Below are positions 51,780-61,095 of a stretch of 64,000 nucleotides of DNA, one piece after another. The stretch covers positions 1,733,001 through 1,797,000 of the forward strand of contig NZ_CP097562.1 in NCBI RefSeq assembly GCF_000487995.2, in the 5' to 3' direction. Below the pieces are notes generated by a model. The model was given only the letters and a program-made list of their open reading frames with translations, had not been told where the DNA came from and ran no database searches. The translations under genes were made by a program, and so were the position numbers. The stretch is from Mucispirillum schaedleri ASF457 (GTDB lineage: Bacteria; Chrysiogenota; Deferribacteres; Deferribacterales; Mucispirillaceae). Within the stretch, counting starts at the first letter, position 1. Every line of letters begins with the position of its first letter.

Positions 51780-54599
51780 ATGAGTAATAAAATGAAAAAC
51801 AGTATAATTATCCGTGGTGCAAGACAGCACAATCTTAAAAATATAGATTTAGATATACCAAAAAATTCTCTTGTAGTAATAACCGGGGTCAGTGGCTCTG
51901 GTAAATCAACACTTGCTTTTGATACTCTTTATGCAGAAGGTCAAAGAAGATATGTGGAAAGTCTTTCTTCTTATGCAAGGCAGTTTTTAGAGCTTATGGA
52001 AAAACCAGATGTGGATTTAATAGAATATTTATCTCCAGCTATCAGCATAGAGCAGAAGTCAATAAGCAAAAATCCCCGTTCAACAGTTGGCACTATTACA
52101 GAAATATATGACTATATGCGTCTTTTATTTGCAAGGGTTGGCGATGTATTCTGCCCAATCTGTAATAAAAAAATACAGTCATACACAGTGCAGAAAATAG
52201 TTGATAATGTATTAGCTTATGGGGATGGTGCCAGAATAGAAATACTTGCACCAGTTATCAGAGGGAAAAAAGGCGAATTTAAAAAATATTTTAAAGATAT
52301 GCTTAAAAATGGATTTGTGAGAGCATACCTTGACGGAGAAAGTGTCCGTCTTGAAGATGATATAGAGATAGATAAAAATGTTAAACACGATGTTTCTATT
52401 TCAGTAGACAGGATAGTTATAAAAAATGATGTATCTAGAAGAATAACAGATTCCATAGAGATAGCTTTAAGAAATGCAGATGGATTAGTTGAAATATTAT
52501 GCAATGGAGAAAAAACTCTTTACAGTGAAAAATTTGCATGTATTGACTGCGGTATAAGTATAGCAGAAGTAGAGCCTAGAATATTTTCTTTTAATAATCC
52601 TTTTGGAGCCTGTCCTGCATGCGAAGGCATAGGAGAACGCTCAGTATTTGATGAAGATGCTGTTATCCCTGATAAATCAAAAAGTATAAGAGATGGTGCC
52701 GTAAAAGTATGGGAGCAGTATGACAACTTCCATTTCTATAATATATTAAATGCACTTTCAGCAAAATATAATGTAGATTTAAACATTCCATGGCAGAAAC
52801 TTTCACAAAAACATAAAGATATTATACTTCATGGAGTGGATGAACCTTTAGAACTTTTTACATTTAAAGGGGATAAAAAAGTTTTTTATGAAAAACATTT
52901 TCACGGTGTTTTTGGCGAGCTGCAGCAGATGTTATCATCAGGCATAATCAGTGAAATAGAAACTGCTAAAAAATATATGACATTTCGCCCATGTGAAAAA
53001 TGTGGCGGCACAAGGCTTAAAAGTGAAAGCCTTTCTGTTAGAATTAATGGGCTTAATATTGCAGAAGCTGCTAAATTTAATATTAAGCAGGCAATAGGTT
53101 TCTTTTCTAAACTGGAATTTGACGGCTTTAAAAAAGAAGTGGCAGATAAGATTATTAGAGAAATATTAAGGCGTCTTAATTTTCTTAATGATGTAGGCAT
53201 AGATTATATTACAATGGATAGGAAAGCATCTACCTTATCAGGTGGTGAAGCTCAAAGAATAAGGCTTGCAACACAGATTGGCTCAGGGCTTACTGGTGTG
53301 CTTTATGTTCTTGATGAGCCATCTATCGGTCTGCATCAGAGAGATAATGATATGCTTATAGCCACTCTTAAAAATTTAAGAGATATAGGCAATAGTGTAA
53401 TCGTTGTTGAGCATGATGAAGATACTATTATGCAGTGCGACCAGATTATAGATATGGGAGTAGGAGCAGGCAGAAAAGGCGGGGAAGTAGTATTTCAAGG
53501 CACGCCAAAAGAATTAATGCATTCAGAGCAATCATTAACAGGCGGGTATCTTTCTGGCAGACTTAATATTGAGGTGCCAAAAGAAAGACTGAAAGTTGAT
53601 AAAACTAAAATTATCTCTATAAAAGGAGCAAAAGAGCATAACTTAAAAAATATAAATGTAGATATTCCTCTTGGTTTAATCACATGTGTTACAGGTGTCA
53701 GCGGCTCAGGTAAATCCACATTAATATTAAATATATTATACCCAGAGCTTATGCGGCAGCTTTATGGTTCTACATATAAAGCAGGCGAGCATAAAGCGGT
53801 AACTGGTGTATCTTTTATTGATAAAGTTATAGATATAGACCAGACCCCAATAGGCAGAACACCGCGAAGCAACCCTGTTACTTATACAGATATATTTAAG
53901 GATATAAGAGAGCTTTTTGCAGTTATACCAGAAGCTAAAATGCGGGGATATAATGCTGGCAGATTCAGCTTTAATAAAAAAGGCGGCAGATGTGAAATAT
54001 GTCAGGGGGAAGGATATATTGAAATAGAAATGCACTTTCTGCCAGATATGTTTGTAAAATGTGATGCCTGCAACGGCTCAAGATATAATAGAGATACACT
54101 TGATATTACATATAAAAATAAAAATATTGCAGAATGTCTTAATATGACAGTAAACCAGTCAGTAGAGTTTTTTGATAATATTCCAAAACTGAAAGCAAAG
54201 CTGGAAGTATTAAGAGATGTGGGGTTAGGCTATATTAAGCTTGGTCAGCCAGCTACAACATTATCTGGTGGTGAAGCTCAAAGGGTAAAACTTGCAAAAG
54301 AGTTAATGAAACGCTCAACAGGCAAAACATTATATCTTTTTGATGAGCCAACAACAGGTCTTCATTTTGATGATATTAATAAACTTGTTAAAATATTCCA
54401 AAGACTGCGGGATAACGGCAACAGTATAGTTATTATTGAGCATAATCTTGATGTCATAAAATGTGCTGATTATATAATAGATTTAGGTCCAGAAGGCGGT
54501 GACGGCGGCGGAGAAATTGTTTTTGCAGGAACACCTGAAGATTGTGTAAAATGTAAAAAATCGTATACTGGTAAATATCTAAAAAGCAAGCTGAAATAA
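51780..54599 (+). CDS. uvrA: Excinuclease ABC subunit A
   Basis: A 939-residue nucleotide-excision-repair ATPase that finds bulky DNA lesions with UvrB. Two ABC modules: Walker A GVSGSGKSTLAFDTLYAEGQ near residue 32 and GVSGSGKSTLILNILYPEL near residue 640. Signature motifs are STLSGGEAQRIRLATQIGSG and TTLSGGEAQRVKLAKEL. Zinc-finger cysteine pairs are present (CxxC at about 118, 253 and 725, such as CEICQGEGYI and CDACNGSRY). Length and motifs are normal. MSNKMKN is taken as the start, with a second ATG at 51792 possible. Ten bases after the DUF342 gene. Confidence 0.97.
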   Translation: MSNKMKNSIIIRGARQHNLKNIDLDIPKNSLVVITGVSGSGKSTLAFDTLYAEGQRRYVESLSSYARQFLELMEKPDVDLIEYLSPAISIEQKSISKNPRSTVGTITEIYDYMRLLFARVGDVFCPICNKKIQSYTVQKIVDNVLAYGDGARIEILAPVIRGKKGEFKKYFKDMLKNGFVRAYLDGESVRLEDDIEIDKNVKHDVSISVDRIVIKNDVSRRITDSIEIALRNADGLVEILCNGEKTLYSEKFACIDCGISIAEVEPRIFSFNNPFGACPACEGIGERSVFDEDAVIPDKSKSIRDGAVKVWEQYDNFHFYNILNALSAKYNVDLNIPWQKLSQKHKDIILHGVDEPLELFTFKGDKKVFYEKHFHGVFGELQQMLSSGIISEIETAKKYMTFRPCEKCGGTRLKSESLSVRINGLNIAEAAKFNIKQAIGFFSKLEFDGFKKEVADKIIREILRRLNFLNDVGIDYITMDRKASTLSGGEAQRIRLATQIGSGLTGVLYVLDEPSIGLHQRDNDMLIATLKNLRDIGNSVIVVEHDEDTIMQCDQIIDMGVGAGRKGGEVVFQGTPKELMHSEQSLTGGYLSGRLNIEVPKERLKVDKTKIISIKGAKEHNLKNINVDIPLGLITCVTGVSGSGKSTLILNILYPELMRQLYGSTYKAGEHKAVTGVSFIDKVIDIDQTPIGRTPRSNPVTYTDIFKDIRELFAVIPEAKMRGYNAGRFSFNKKGGRCEICQGEGYIEIEMHFLPDMFVKCDACNGSRYNRDTLDITYKNKNIAECLNMTVNQSVEFFDNIPKLKAKLEVLRDVGLGYIKLGQPATTLSGGEAQRVKLAKELMKRSTGKTLYLFDEPTTGLHFDDINKLVKIFQRLRDNGNSIVIIEHNLDVIKCADYIIDLGPEGGDGGGEIVFAGTPEDCVKCKKSYTGKYLKSKLK

Positions 54600-54639
54600 A
54601 GTTTGTTAATATAATCATATATTTAAGGTGTAGGCAGAT

Positions 54640-55704
54640 ATGGCAGAAAATCAGGACGGAGCAGAAAAGAGCGAAGAAGCCACTTCCAAGAAAAAGGAAG
54701 ATGCCAGAAAAGAAGGAAATGTCGCTAAAAGTATGGACTTATCTTCTGGTGTGCTGCTTGTAGCTGCAGTTGCAGCTATGTATGTTTATGTGCCATATAT
54801 GCTTGATAATTTTGAAAATCTTGTAGAAGAATTTTTTAAATTTAATAATTTTACTATCACTAAAGAATCAGCTTCTGATTTATTTATATTTTCCATTCAG
54901 TTTATGGCAAAAACAGCACTTCCTATATTTGCTCTTTTATTTGTCCTTGCAATAGGAATAAATGCTTATCAGGTAGGGTTTTATATTTCAACAAAAGCAA
55001 TAGAGCCAAAATTTAACAAGCTTAATTTCTTTGCTAATTTTATGAAAACATTTTTTAATAAACGCAAAGTTGTAGAGCTTATAAAATCGCTTTTAAAAAT
55101 CTTTGTGCTTACTGCTTATGCCTGGTATCTGGTTCATAATGAGATTGATACTATTGTCAGAATGACTGATGCAGATTACAGAGACCTTATGGTATATCTT
55201 GGTCATTTAGTTTTTGATGTTGCTATTCGTATTGCTGCATTAGTGCTTGTAATAGGTATAGCAGACTATGCTTATCAAAAATGGCAGCATAATGAAGATT
55301 TAAAAATGACAAAGCAGGAAATAAAAGAAGAATATAAGCAGATGGAAGGGGACCCTATTGTAAAAAACCGTATCAGGCAGGCTCAAAGAGATGCCGCAAG
55401 ACAGAGAATGATGGAAGAAGTCCCTAAATCAGATGTGGTTATAACAAACCCTACTCACTATGCTGTTGCCATAAGGTATGATATGGATGTAGACAGAGCA
55501 CCAAAAGTTGTGGCAAAAGGACAGCGGCTTATGGCATTGAAAATAAAAGAGATTGCCCGTGCCAGTGGTGTAAAGATAGTGGAAGACCCGCCACTTGCTA
55601 GAACATTATATAATTCTGTAGAAGTTGATGAAGAAATACCAGAAACACTTTATAAAACTCTGGCACAAATTCTTATGACACTTGATAAGTTTAGAAAAAG
55701 ATAA
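54640..55704 (+). CDS. flhB: Flagellar export protein FlhB
   Basis: A 354-residue substrate-specificity switch of the flagellar export gate. Four membrane segments (about 30-50, 85-110, 145-165 and 185-205) follow an N-terminal charged segment (GAEKSEEATSKKKEDARKEG). The cytoplasmic domain has the autocleavage motif NPTH in VVITNPTHYAVAIRYD (near residue 270). It works with FliR (41940) and FlhA, FliP and FliQ, not in the window. It lies 40 bp after uvrA on the same strand. Confidence 0.95.
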   Translation: MAENQDGAEKSEEATSKKKEDARKEGNVAKSMDLSSGVLLVAAVAAMYVYVPYMLDNFENLVEEFFKFNNFTITKESASDLFIFSIQFMAKTALPIFALLFVLAIGINAYQVGFYISTKAIEPKFNKLNFFANFMKTFFNKRKVVELIKSLLKIFVLTAYAWYLVHNEIDTIVRMTDADYRDLMVYLGHLVFDVAIRIAALVLVIGIADYAYQKWQHNEDLKMTKQEIKEEYKQMEGDPIVKNRIRQAQRDAARQRMMEEVPKSDVVITNPTHYAVAIRYDMDVDRAPKVVAKGQRLMALKIKEIARASGVKIVEDPPLARTLYNSVEVDEEIPETLYKTLAQILMTLDKFRKR

Positions 55705-55774
55705 TATTTTTTTATAGATTTTGCATATATTTATGCAAGGCATCTATTTTAAACAGATTAACAGCAATTTTTTG

Positions 55775-55804
55775 TTGACATTATTATCTTAATTATCTTA
55801 TTAT
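55775..55804 (+). promoter_or_regulatory. Sigma-70 type promoter of the second chemoreceptor
   Basis: TTGACA, 18 bases, TATTAT; transcription would start near 55811, about 75 bp before the gene. The ribosome site AAAGGAG precedes the ATG. Confidence 0.5.
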
Positions 55805-55885
55805 TTTATACAGTAAAATAAATGTTTTTATAGTCCTGTCAAAAAGTATATAAAAAAATATCTGTATTTTACAAAGGAGAAATCT

Positions 55886-57811
55886 ATGAATAAAATCCAT
55901 CTATCATTAAGAGCAAAACTCTTAATAGTATCTGCTGCGGCATTAATTATGACAGTATTAGTCTTAATCTCTTTTAATTATTTCAGTATGCATACAAACT
56001 TTATGAATCTCTATAAAAGTATTCAAAACAGAGTAACAGATAATATTGCTGCAATATTAGGTAAAGATTTTGATGGATATACAAGTGGAATTACTATGCT
56101 TGCAAAATCAATGAATGGATCAACTCCTGAATATTTAGTAAGAAGATATAAAACTGCTTTTGAAGAAACTAAAAATACACTTGGCGTATCAAACATTATG
56201 GCAGCATTTGATGACGGCACATTTTATTCTGTTAATGATTTAAAACTTGGAGCAGATTATGACCATAGAGTCAGGGACTGGTATAAAAATGGCTTAAACT
56301 ATAATGGTGTCTTTGTTTCAAAAGCATATACTGACCAGGTTCGTCCAGATGTGCTGTGTATTACAATTAGCCATCCCATAACAGCAGAAAATGGTGTTAA
56401 AGGGCTTATTACTTTTGATGTATATCTTGATTTTACTGAACTTTATAAAAAAATGGCAAATTCAGCTGTTGAAGGAAAGTTTTATTTAGTGGAAAGTGAT
56501 ACAAGAATTATTTCTGCAAGTGAAAGTGACATATTAACAAAAAGGGCTGACAGTGTATTTGCTAAAGAATTAGGCGACTTTCTTAAAGGTGTTATAAATG
56601 GCTCTGTATCTTCAGACAGTTATGTATCTTATATAAGCCGCTCTGGTGACACCCGTATGGCAACAGTTTATAAAATTCCTGATTATGATTTATATATATT
56701 TTATACAATAAGCAGCAGCCTTGTTACAAAGCAGATTAGAACTGTTGCTCTGAAAAGCACTGTTTTTGGGCTTATTCTTTTAGCAGTATCACTTTTTATA
56801 GTGCTTTTTATATTAAGAATATCACTTAATTCTTTAACAGTATTTCAGCAGCAGATAACAAAAGCTGCAGAGGGAAGAGATTTAACCACTCGTATTGAAG
56901 CAAAAACTGATGATGAGTTAGGTCAGATAGCTAAAGGTGTAAATATATTTATCGCTTCTATGGAAAGTGTTATAAAAGAAGTAAGAGATTCTGTTGAAGA
57001 AGTAGCTTCTTCTAATAATCAGCTTGCAGCAACTATGGAAGAATTATCAACAACTTTTGATAATCAGGCACACCAGGTATCAGAAATGGTTGACGGCATG
57101 GGTCAGATAAGTAATATTTCTAAAAATACAAGTAATGCACTTGAAACAAATATGCAGTTTTTAGAAACTACTGCTGATAATACAAGAAAAGAAGCTGAAA
57201 ATTTAGATGATGTAAGCTGTGATATGGGTGATATTGAAAAAGATACAATATCATTATCAGAGACTATCCGCCACTTATCAGAAAGCTCTGCACAGATAGG
57301 TAATATCTTAAATGTTATTAATGATATAGCTAACCAGACTAACCTGCTTGCATTAAATGCAGCAATAGAAGCAGCAAGAGCAGGTGAAGCAGGCAGAGGG
57401 TTTGCAGTTGTTGCAGATGAAGTGAGAAAACTTGCAGAAAGAACTCAGCATGCAATAGGAGAAGTAGAAACTATTATTAATGAATTATCAAAAGATTCTG
57501 AAAATGCATCTAATGCAATGAATAAATCAGTAACAAGTGTGCAGGAAGGTGCTTCTAATATTCAAAGTGTTACTGGAGAAATCAAAAGAGCAGTTGAAGA
57601 TGTTACTAATCTTTATAATGATATGAAGCCTATTTCTCAGTCAGTATCAGACCAGTATGTTACAATCCAGTCAGTTGTTGATAATGCACAGGTAGTTGCA
57701 GCAGGTATTGAAGAAAGCAATGCGGCAGTAAATGAAGTGAATAATACTGTAAGCCATTTGCAGCAAAGAACAGAAAGACTGAAAAACTTAATAGAACAGT
57801 TTAAAGTTTAA
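55886..57811 (+). CDS. Methyl-accepting chemotaxis protein, dCache-type sensor
   Basis: A 641-residue chemoreceptor. A first membrane segment (about 10-32), a large periplasmic domain (about 40-280) with [20 protein letters not shown] and VSKAYTD typical of dCache domains that bind amino acids and related ligands, a second membrane segment (about 285-310), HAMP, then the signalling domain with [21 protein letters not shown] and [17 protein letters not shown]. Length is normal. The WY...N and Y...D residues of the amino-acid motif are partly visible. It is monocistronic, with a terminator at 57886. Confidence 0.93.
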   Translation: MNKIHLSLRAKLLIVSAAALIMTVLVLISFNYFSMHTNFMNLYKSIQNRVTDNIAAILGKDFDGYTSGITMLAKSMNGSTPEYLVRRYKTAFEETKNTLGVSNIMAAFDDGTFYSVNDLKLGADYDHRVRDWYKNGLNYNGVFVSKAYTDQVRPDVLCITISHPITAENGVKGLITFDVYLDFTELYKKMANSAVEGKFYLVESDTRIISASESDILTKRADSVFAKELGDFLKGVINGSVSSDSYVSYISRSGDTRMATVYKIPDYDLYIFYTISSSLVTKQIRTVALKSTVFGLILLAVSLFIVLFILRISLNSLTVFQQQITKAAEGRDLTTRIEAKTDDELGQIAKGVNIFIASMESVIKEVRDSVEEVASSNNQLAATMEELSTTFDNQAHQVSEMVDGMGQISNISKNTSNALETNMQFLETTADNTRKEAENLDDVSCDMGDIEKDTISLSETIRHLSESSAQIGNILNVINDIANQTNLLALNAAIEAARAGEAGRGFAVVADEVRKLAERTQHAIGEVETIINELSKDSENASNAMNKSVTSVQEGASNIQSVTGEIKRAVEDVTNLYNDMKPISQSVSDQYVTIQSVVDNAQVVAAGIEESNAAVNEVNNTVSHLQQRTERLKNLIEQFKV

Positions 57812-57885
57812 AAATATTTATATAAATATTTTTGAGCTTTAATATAAACATATAAAATTTTAAATGATATTTTTATAAGTCTATA

Positions 57886-57916
57886 AAAACCTGTATATTT
57901 TAAATATACAGGTTTT
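57886..57916 (+). terminator. Terminator after the second chemoreceptor
   Basis: AAAACCTGTATATTT and its complement form a long palindrome ending in T6; it can serve both this gene and the converging lipoprotein gene at 57964. Confidence 0.8.
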
Positions 57917-57963
57917 TTATTAACTTAGACTTACCAAAAATTTTTAATAAATTCATTGTATTT

Positions 57964-58266
57964 TTATTCACCTGTTACAATAGTGGTTTCTTTAACATAT
58001 AAACCTAAAACAGAGCTTCTTTTCTTATCAACTGTTTTAATGGCTTTAATACCACCTTGTCTGGCTGCTTCATCTATGGAACAGTTACCAGCAGCTACAA
58101 TTCCAAGAACATTAATACAAGATGCTTCTCCTTTTTTACTTCCTTGAGCAGCATTTGTAGCATTGACAGGTTCTGTAACACCTGTGTATAACCAGCCATT
58201 CATACCAGTTGCAGCACATCCTGATATAGAAGCTGCAAATAGAATTAATAAAACGATTTTTTTCAT
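57964..58266 (-). CDS. TRL-family lipoprotein
   Basis: A 100-residue lipoprotein. The signal peptide MKKIVLLILFAASISGCAATG has a clear lipobox (SISGC). The mature part, GWLYTGVTEPVNATNAAQGS, GEASCINVLGIVAAGNCSID and AARQGGIKAIKTVDKK, is the TRL domain (tRNA-associated locus protein family), small surface lipoproteins of unknown function. The ribosome site GGGAG lies nine bases before the ATG. Its promoter contains a ten-base G/C run in the spacer, so surface display of this lipoprotein is probably switched on and off. Confidence 0.88.
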   Translation of the reverse strand: MKKIVLLILFAASISGCAATGMNGWLYTGVTEPVNATNAAQGSKKGEASCINVLGIVAAGNCSIDEAARQGGIKAIKTVDKKRSSVLGLYVKETTIVTGE

Positions 58267-58299
58267 ACAACATTTCTCCCAATTATTTAGTGCAGCTGC

Positions 58300-58327
58300 A
58301 TTATAAACGGGGGGGGGGATTTGTCAA
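58300..58327 (-). promoter_or_regulatory. Consensus promoter with C10 tract in its spacer (phase-variable)
   Basis: On the minus strand: TTGACA (58327-58322), a 16-base spacer containing ten C (58318-58309), then TATAAT (58305-58300). Both boxes are perfect. In such AT-rich DNA a run of ten identical G/C bases is rare and prone to slippage; one added base gives the optimal 17-base spacing. Confidence 0.8.
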
Positions 58328-58359
58328 TAGTTTTTTAAAATATTAAGAATTATATTTTT

Positions 58360-58375
58360 TGGCATATTGTTTGCT
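58360..58375 (+). promoter_or_regulatory. Sigma-54 type promoter before a candidate small RNA
   Basis: TGGCATATTGTTTGCT: GG and GC ten bases apart, one base from consensus. No protein gene follows on this strand; a terminator does, 55 bp later. Confidence 0.55.
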
Positions 58376-58385
58376 AATGAAAAGA

Positions 58386-58457
58386 TGGGTAGAGAAACAA
58401 TCTCGCCTGGGAGATGGAGCTCTCGTGTCAAGCGGACAGGATGTCCGCTATTTTTTT
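58386..58457 (+). ncRNA. Candidate sigma-54-dependent small RNA
   Basis: From the predicted start to the T run: about 72 nt. ATCTCGCCTGGGAGAT can form a small hairpin, and AGCGGACA/TGTCCGCT (58431-58449) is a strong terminator stem followed by seven T. G/C content is well above the flanks. No open frame with a ribosome site was found. Confidence 0.5.
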
Positions 58458-58490
58458 AATATAAACTAATTAACTGTGAGCCTGCTTCTA

Positions 58491-58610
58491 TGTTATACTG
58501 AGCCTAAAAGGCGAAGTATCTAAAAAAGCATATAACTTAAATGTATTATACATCACTGTAATATAAATAATTTAGATTTTTCGCCTTTAAAAAATCAGGC
58601 TCAAAATGAC
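58491..58610. repeat. Dispersed palindromic repeat, copy 5
   Basis: TGTTATACTGAGCCTAAAAG, GCGAAGTATCTAAA, then ATTTAGATTTTTCGCCTTTA, CAGGCTCAAAATGAC; same orientation as copies 3 and 4. Confidence 0.7.
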
Positions 58611-58652
58611 TTAATTGTAATATTTTTATTTTTCAGCGTTTCCACAGCACAA

Positions 58653-58680
58653 TGTCTATTCTGAGCATAGCGAAGAAGCT
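58653..58680. repeat. Solo copy of the GIY-YIG unit end
   Basis: TGTCTATTCTGAGCATAGCG followed by AAGAAGCT: nearly the same as the left end at 41188-41215, with no GIY-YIG gene beside it. Confidence 0.6.
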
Positions 58681-58690
58681 AAATTTATCC

Positions 58691-60841
58691 TTATAATTTC
58701 AGTGTTTTATAATATTCTTTTAAGTCATTTAATGTAATATCATTCCATTTATCAAGGTTATTATTCCTTATTAAATCCTTTGCTGCTAAAAATGCAAGGC
58801 TTCTAGCAGTAACAGTATAATATGGATTTTCTACAACCTTTATATTATTAGAATAGCTTAAAGATCTTAATAATTTTTTTGTTTTATAGAAAATTGTTTT
58901 TATTTTAAGCATTTTATTATTTTTATCCTGCAGCACAACACCTTCAATATCCATATCTAAACTGTTATTATAATATTCAGCAGTTTTTAATAAGTCTTCT
59001 TCATTATAAATTGTATCAAGCAGTTCTTTTTTATTAAAAAGGTTTCCTGCCAAGCCATTTTTATAAACTAAATCTTCACTATTTTCTACTATATCAAGCA
59101 GCACTATTTCTGATTTTTCAGCTTTTATTGGGTGTTCATTATCTTTTATATGGATACATTCAAAAAGAAATGTTACATTATGCTTTTTGCTTATTTCTTT
59201 TATATATTCTTTCTGCTCATTATTTAATAATTCTTCAATATATCTATTATATTTTTTTCCATAAGCTATTGATTTTGTAGCATATTCTAAATCTTTTGTT
59301 GTTTTGTTATAAAATACAATACCTAAAAAACCATTATATTTTTTATAAACATAAACAGGATATTCTATATCTTTTACCCAGTTTTCTATTTTTGTATCTT
59401 CTTTTTCACCTATATTAAAAAATTTAATATATCCCCTGCCTGCTATTTCGCTGCTGTCTATATATTTATATAATCCACGGGCTTTGATTGTTATATCATT
59501 CCATATTCTTTTATGGAAAACATTTCTGGTAAAGTTTATAGATTTTATATTATGTTCTTTAAACTCTTTTTCCTGTATTATATTTTTTAGATTATTTTCT
59601 ATTTTTTTATTTTTCTTAGCAGGGTTGTCATACATTTTTACTGCTTTATCTTTTAATGAAAATACTATAAGCGGGTCGCCATATTCAATATTACATTCAA
59701 GGCAGTAAGCATTATCATTAATTTTTATGCCATTTTCCAGTTTGTCAGGAAAACAATTTCTATGCCCAAAAATCTGTATAATATCAGGATGGTTTGCCTG
59801 CCAGATACCAGCAACTTTTATATAGCTTTCATAAGTATCATTATCTTCTTTATAACCATAAGTTTTTTTGCCGTTTAAAAAGCAGGCTGGAAAATGATTA
59901 TCCATATATTCAATGCCTGCATGATTTAAAAAATATTTCTGTCCGTTAAATTCAAAATAAATATAGTCTTTTACAGTATTAGAGATTTTTCTAATAGATT
60001 TTTTCATATTTTCAATTTCTTTTTCACTTTTCTTTTTCTCTATTTCTTCAATAGTTTTTTTAAAATTATTACCACCGTATGGTTTATCAAAAGCCCAGTA
60101 AAAAAGTCTTAAATCATGGTTACCCATTATAAGATATACATTTTTAAGAGAAGCAAGCCATATTAATGCTTCTATCATTGATACATTATTTTCGCCTCTG
60201 TCAATATAGTCACCTAAAAATATATATGCCTTTTTAGTATCCTGCAGCATATCATTATCTTCTAAAAATTTGGAAAATACAGTATAGCTTCCATGTATAT
60301 CAGGTATAACAGTTATATCTTCATACTGTTTAAATGTTTCCTGCTGTAGATAAAAAGTATCCCATTTGGCAACAGCAGAATATAAATCTGTTTCATAATC
60401 TTTATGTTTTTTCTTAAATTCAATAAGCCGTGCCTGATATTTTATTAATACATCATAAGATATGCTGTTATTATATTTCCTTGAACGAATATTATTATAA
60501 CATTCATCAATGCTGTATTTATCATATACAACATAAACTACCCTGTATCTATATGCTTTTGCCATATCTAATATATTGTTTATATTATAAAGCCCAGTAG
60601 TATCTAAAATAGTTGTCTGCCCATATATCATTCTGTTTTCAAGCATCTGCATAAGCTGCTCAAAAACTATGCTGTCATAGAAACTGTCAATATTACTGCT
60701 TTTATCAATATAAGGAAATAATGTGCCGTTCATAATACGCAGAGTATCTGCAGAAATAGTTAAATGTTCTAAATTCAGTCTTTTAATATCATAACTTTTT
60801 CCAGAACCGGGAATACCTGTAAGCATAAAAAGTATTTGCAT
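58691..60841 (-). CDS. Three-domain RNA-repair enzyme: kinase, phosphatase, ligase (Pnkp-like)
   Basis: A 716-residue enzyme. The N-terminal polynucleotide kinase has the P-loop LTGIPGSGKSYD (about 7-18). A metallophosphatase follows (about 175-400) with IPDIHGSYTVF, GDYIDRGENN, MGNHDLR and a later GHRN. The C-terminal part is a nucleotidyl transferase: YVYKKYNGFLGIVFY (motif I lysine, KxNG), FLFECIHIKDN (III), DIEGVVLQD (IV) and MLKIKT (V), closest by eye to RNA ligases of the Rnl1/Pnkp-ligase type. Bacterial Pnkp usually has about 850 residues and pairs with the methyltransferase Hen1; neither neighbour is Hen1. It probably heals and seals RNA cut by toxins. Confidence 0.85.
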   Translation of the reverse strand: MQILFMLTGIPGSGKSYDIKRLNLEHLTISADTLRIMNGTLFPYIDKSSNIDSFYDSIVFEQLMQMLENRMIYGQTTILDTTGLYNINNILDMAKAYRYRVVYVVYDKYSIDECYNNIRSRKYNNSISYDVLIKYQARLIEFKKKHKDYETDLYSAVAKWDTFYLQQETFKQYEDITVIPDIHGSYTVFSKFLEDNDMLQDTKKAYIFLGDYIDRGENNVSMIEALIWLASLKNVYLIMGNHDLRLFYWAFDKPYGGNNFKKTIEEIEKKKSEKEIENMKKSIRKISNTVKDYIYFEFNGQKYFLNHAGIEYMDNHFPACFLNGKKTYGYKEDNDTYESYIKVAGIWQANHPDIIQIFGHRNCFPDKLENGIKINDNAYCLECNIEYGDPLIVFSLKDKAVKMYDNPAKKNKKIENNLKNIIQEKEFKEHNIKSINFTRNVFHKRIWNDITIKARGLYKYIDSSEIAGRGYIKFFNIGEKEDTKIENWVKDIEYPVYVYKKYNGFLGIVFYNKTTKDLEYATKSIAYGKKYNRYIEELLNNEQKEYIKEISKKHNVTFLFECIHIKDNEHPIKAEKSEIVLLDIVENSEDLVYKNGLAGNLFNKKELLDTIYNEEDLLKTAEYYNNSLDMDIEGVVLQDKNNKMLKIKTIFYKTKKLLRSLSYSNNIKVVENPYYTVTARSLAFLAAKDLIRNNNLDKWNDITLNDLKEYYKTLKL

Positions 60842-61035
60842 AAATCACCTTTTTTATATGATAAAATGTGTATAATATAAAAAGCAATAGCACAAATGAC
60901 TAAAAAAATAAAGAAAAGATTAAAAACACATCTGTATAATTATGCCTTTCTGTTTATAATATTAATTACAAGTAATTATTGTGTTTCTATGCTAAAATAC
61001 ATTCAAAAAAATATGTTTTTTATAAATATTTTTAA

Positions 61036-61064
61036 TTGACAACAGCTTTTATCAGTATTATATA
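61036..61064 (+). promoter_or_regulatory. Sigma-70 type promoter of the ThrE-type genes
   Basis: TTGACA, 17 bases, TATATA, starting transcription about 25 bp before the gene at 61096. The 190 bp further upstream contain nothing I can name. Confidence 0.6.
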
Positions 61065-61095
61065 AATCTCTTGTTTAAAAATATAGTGAGGTAGT

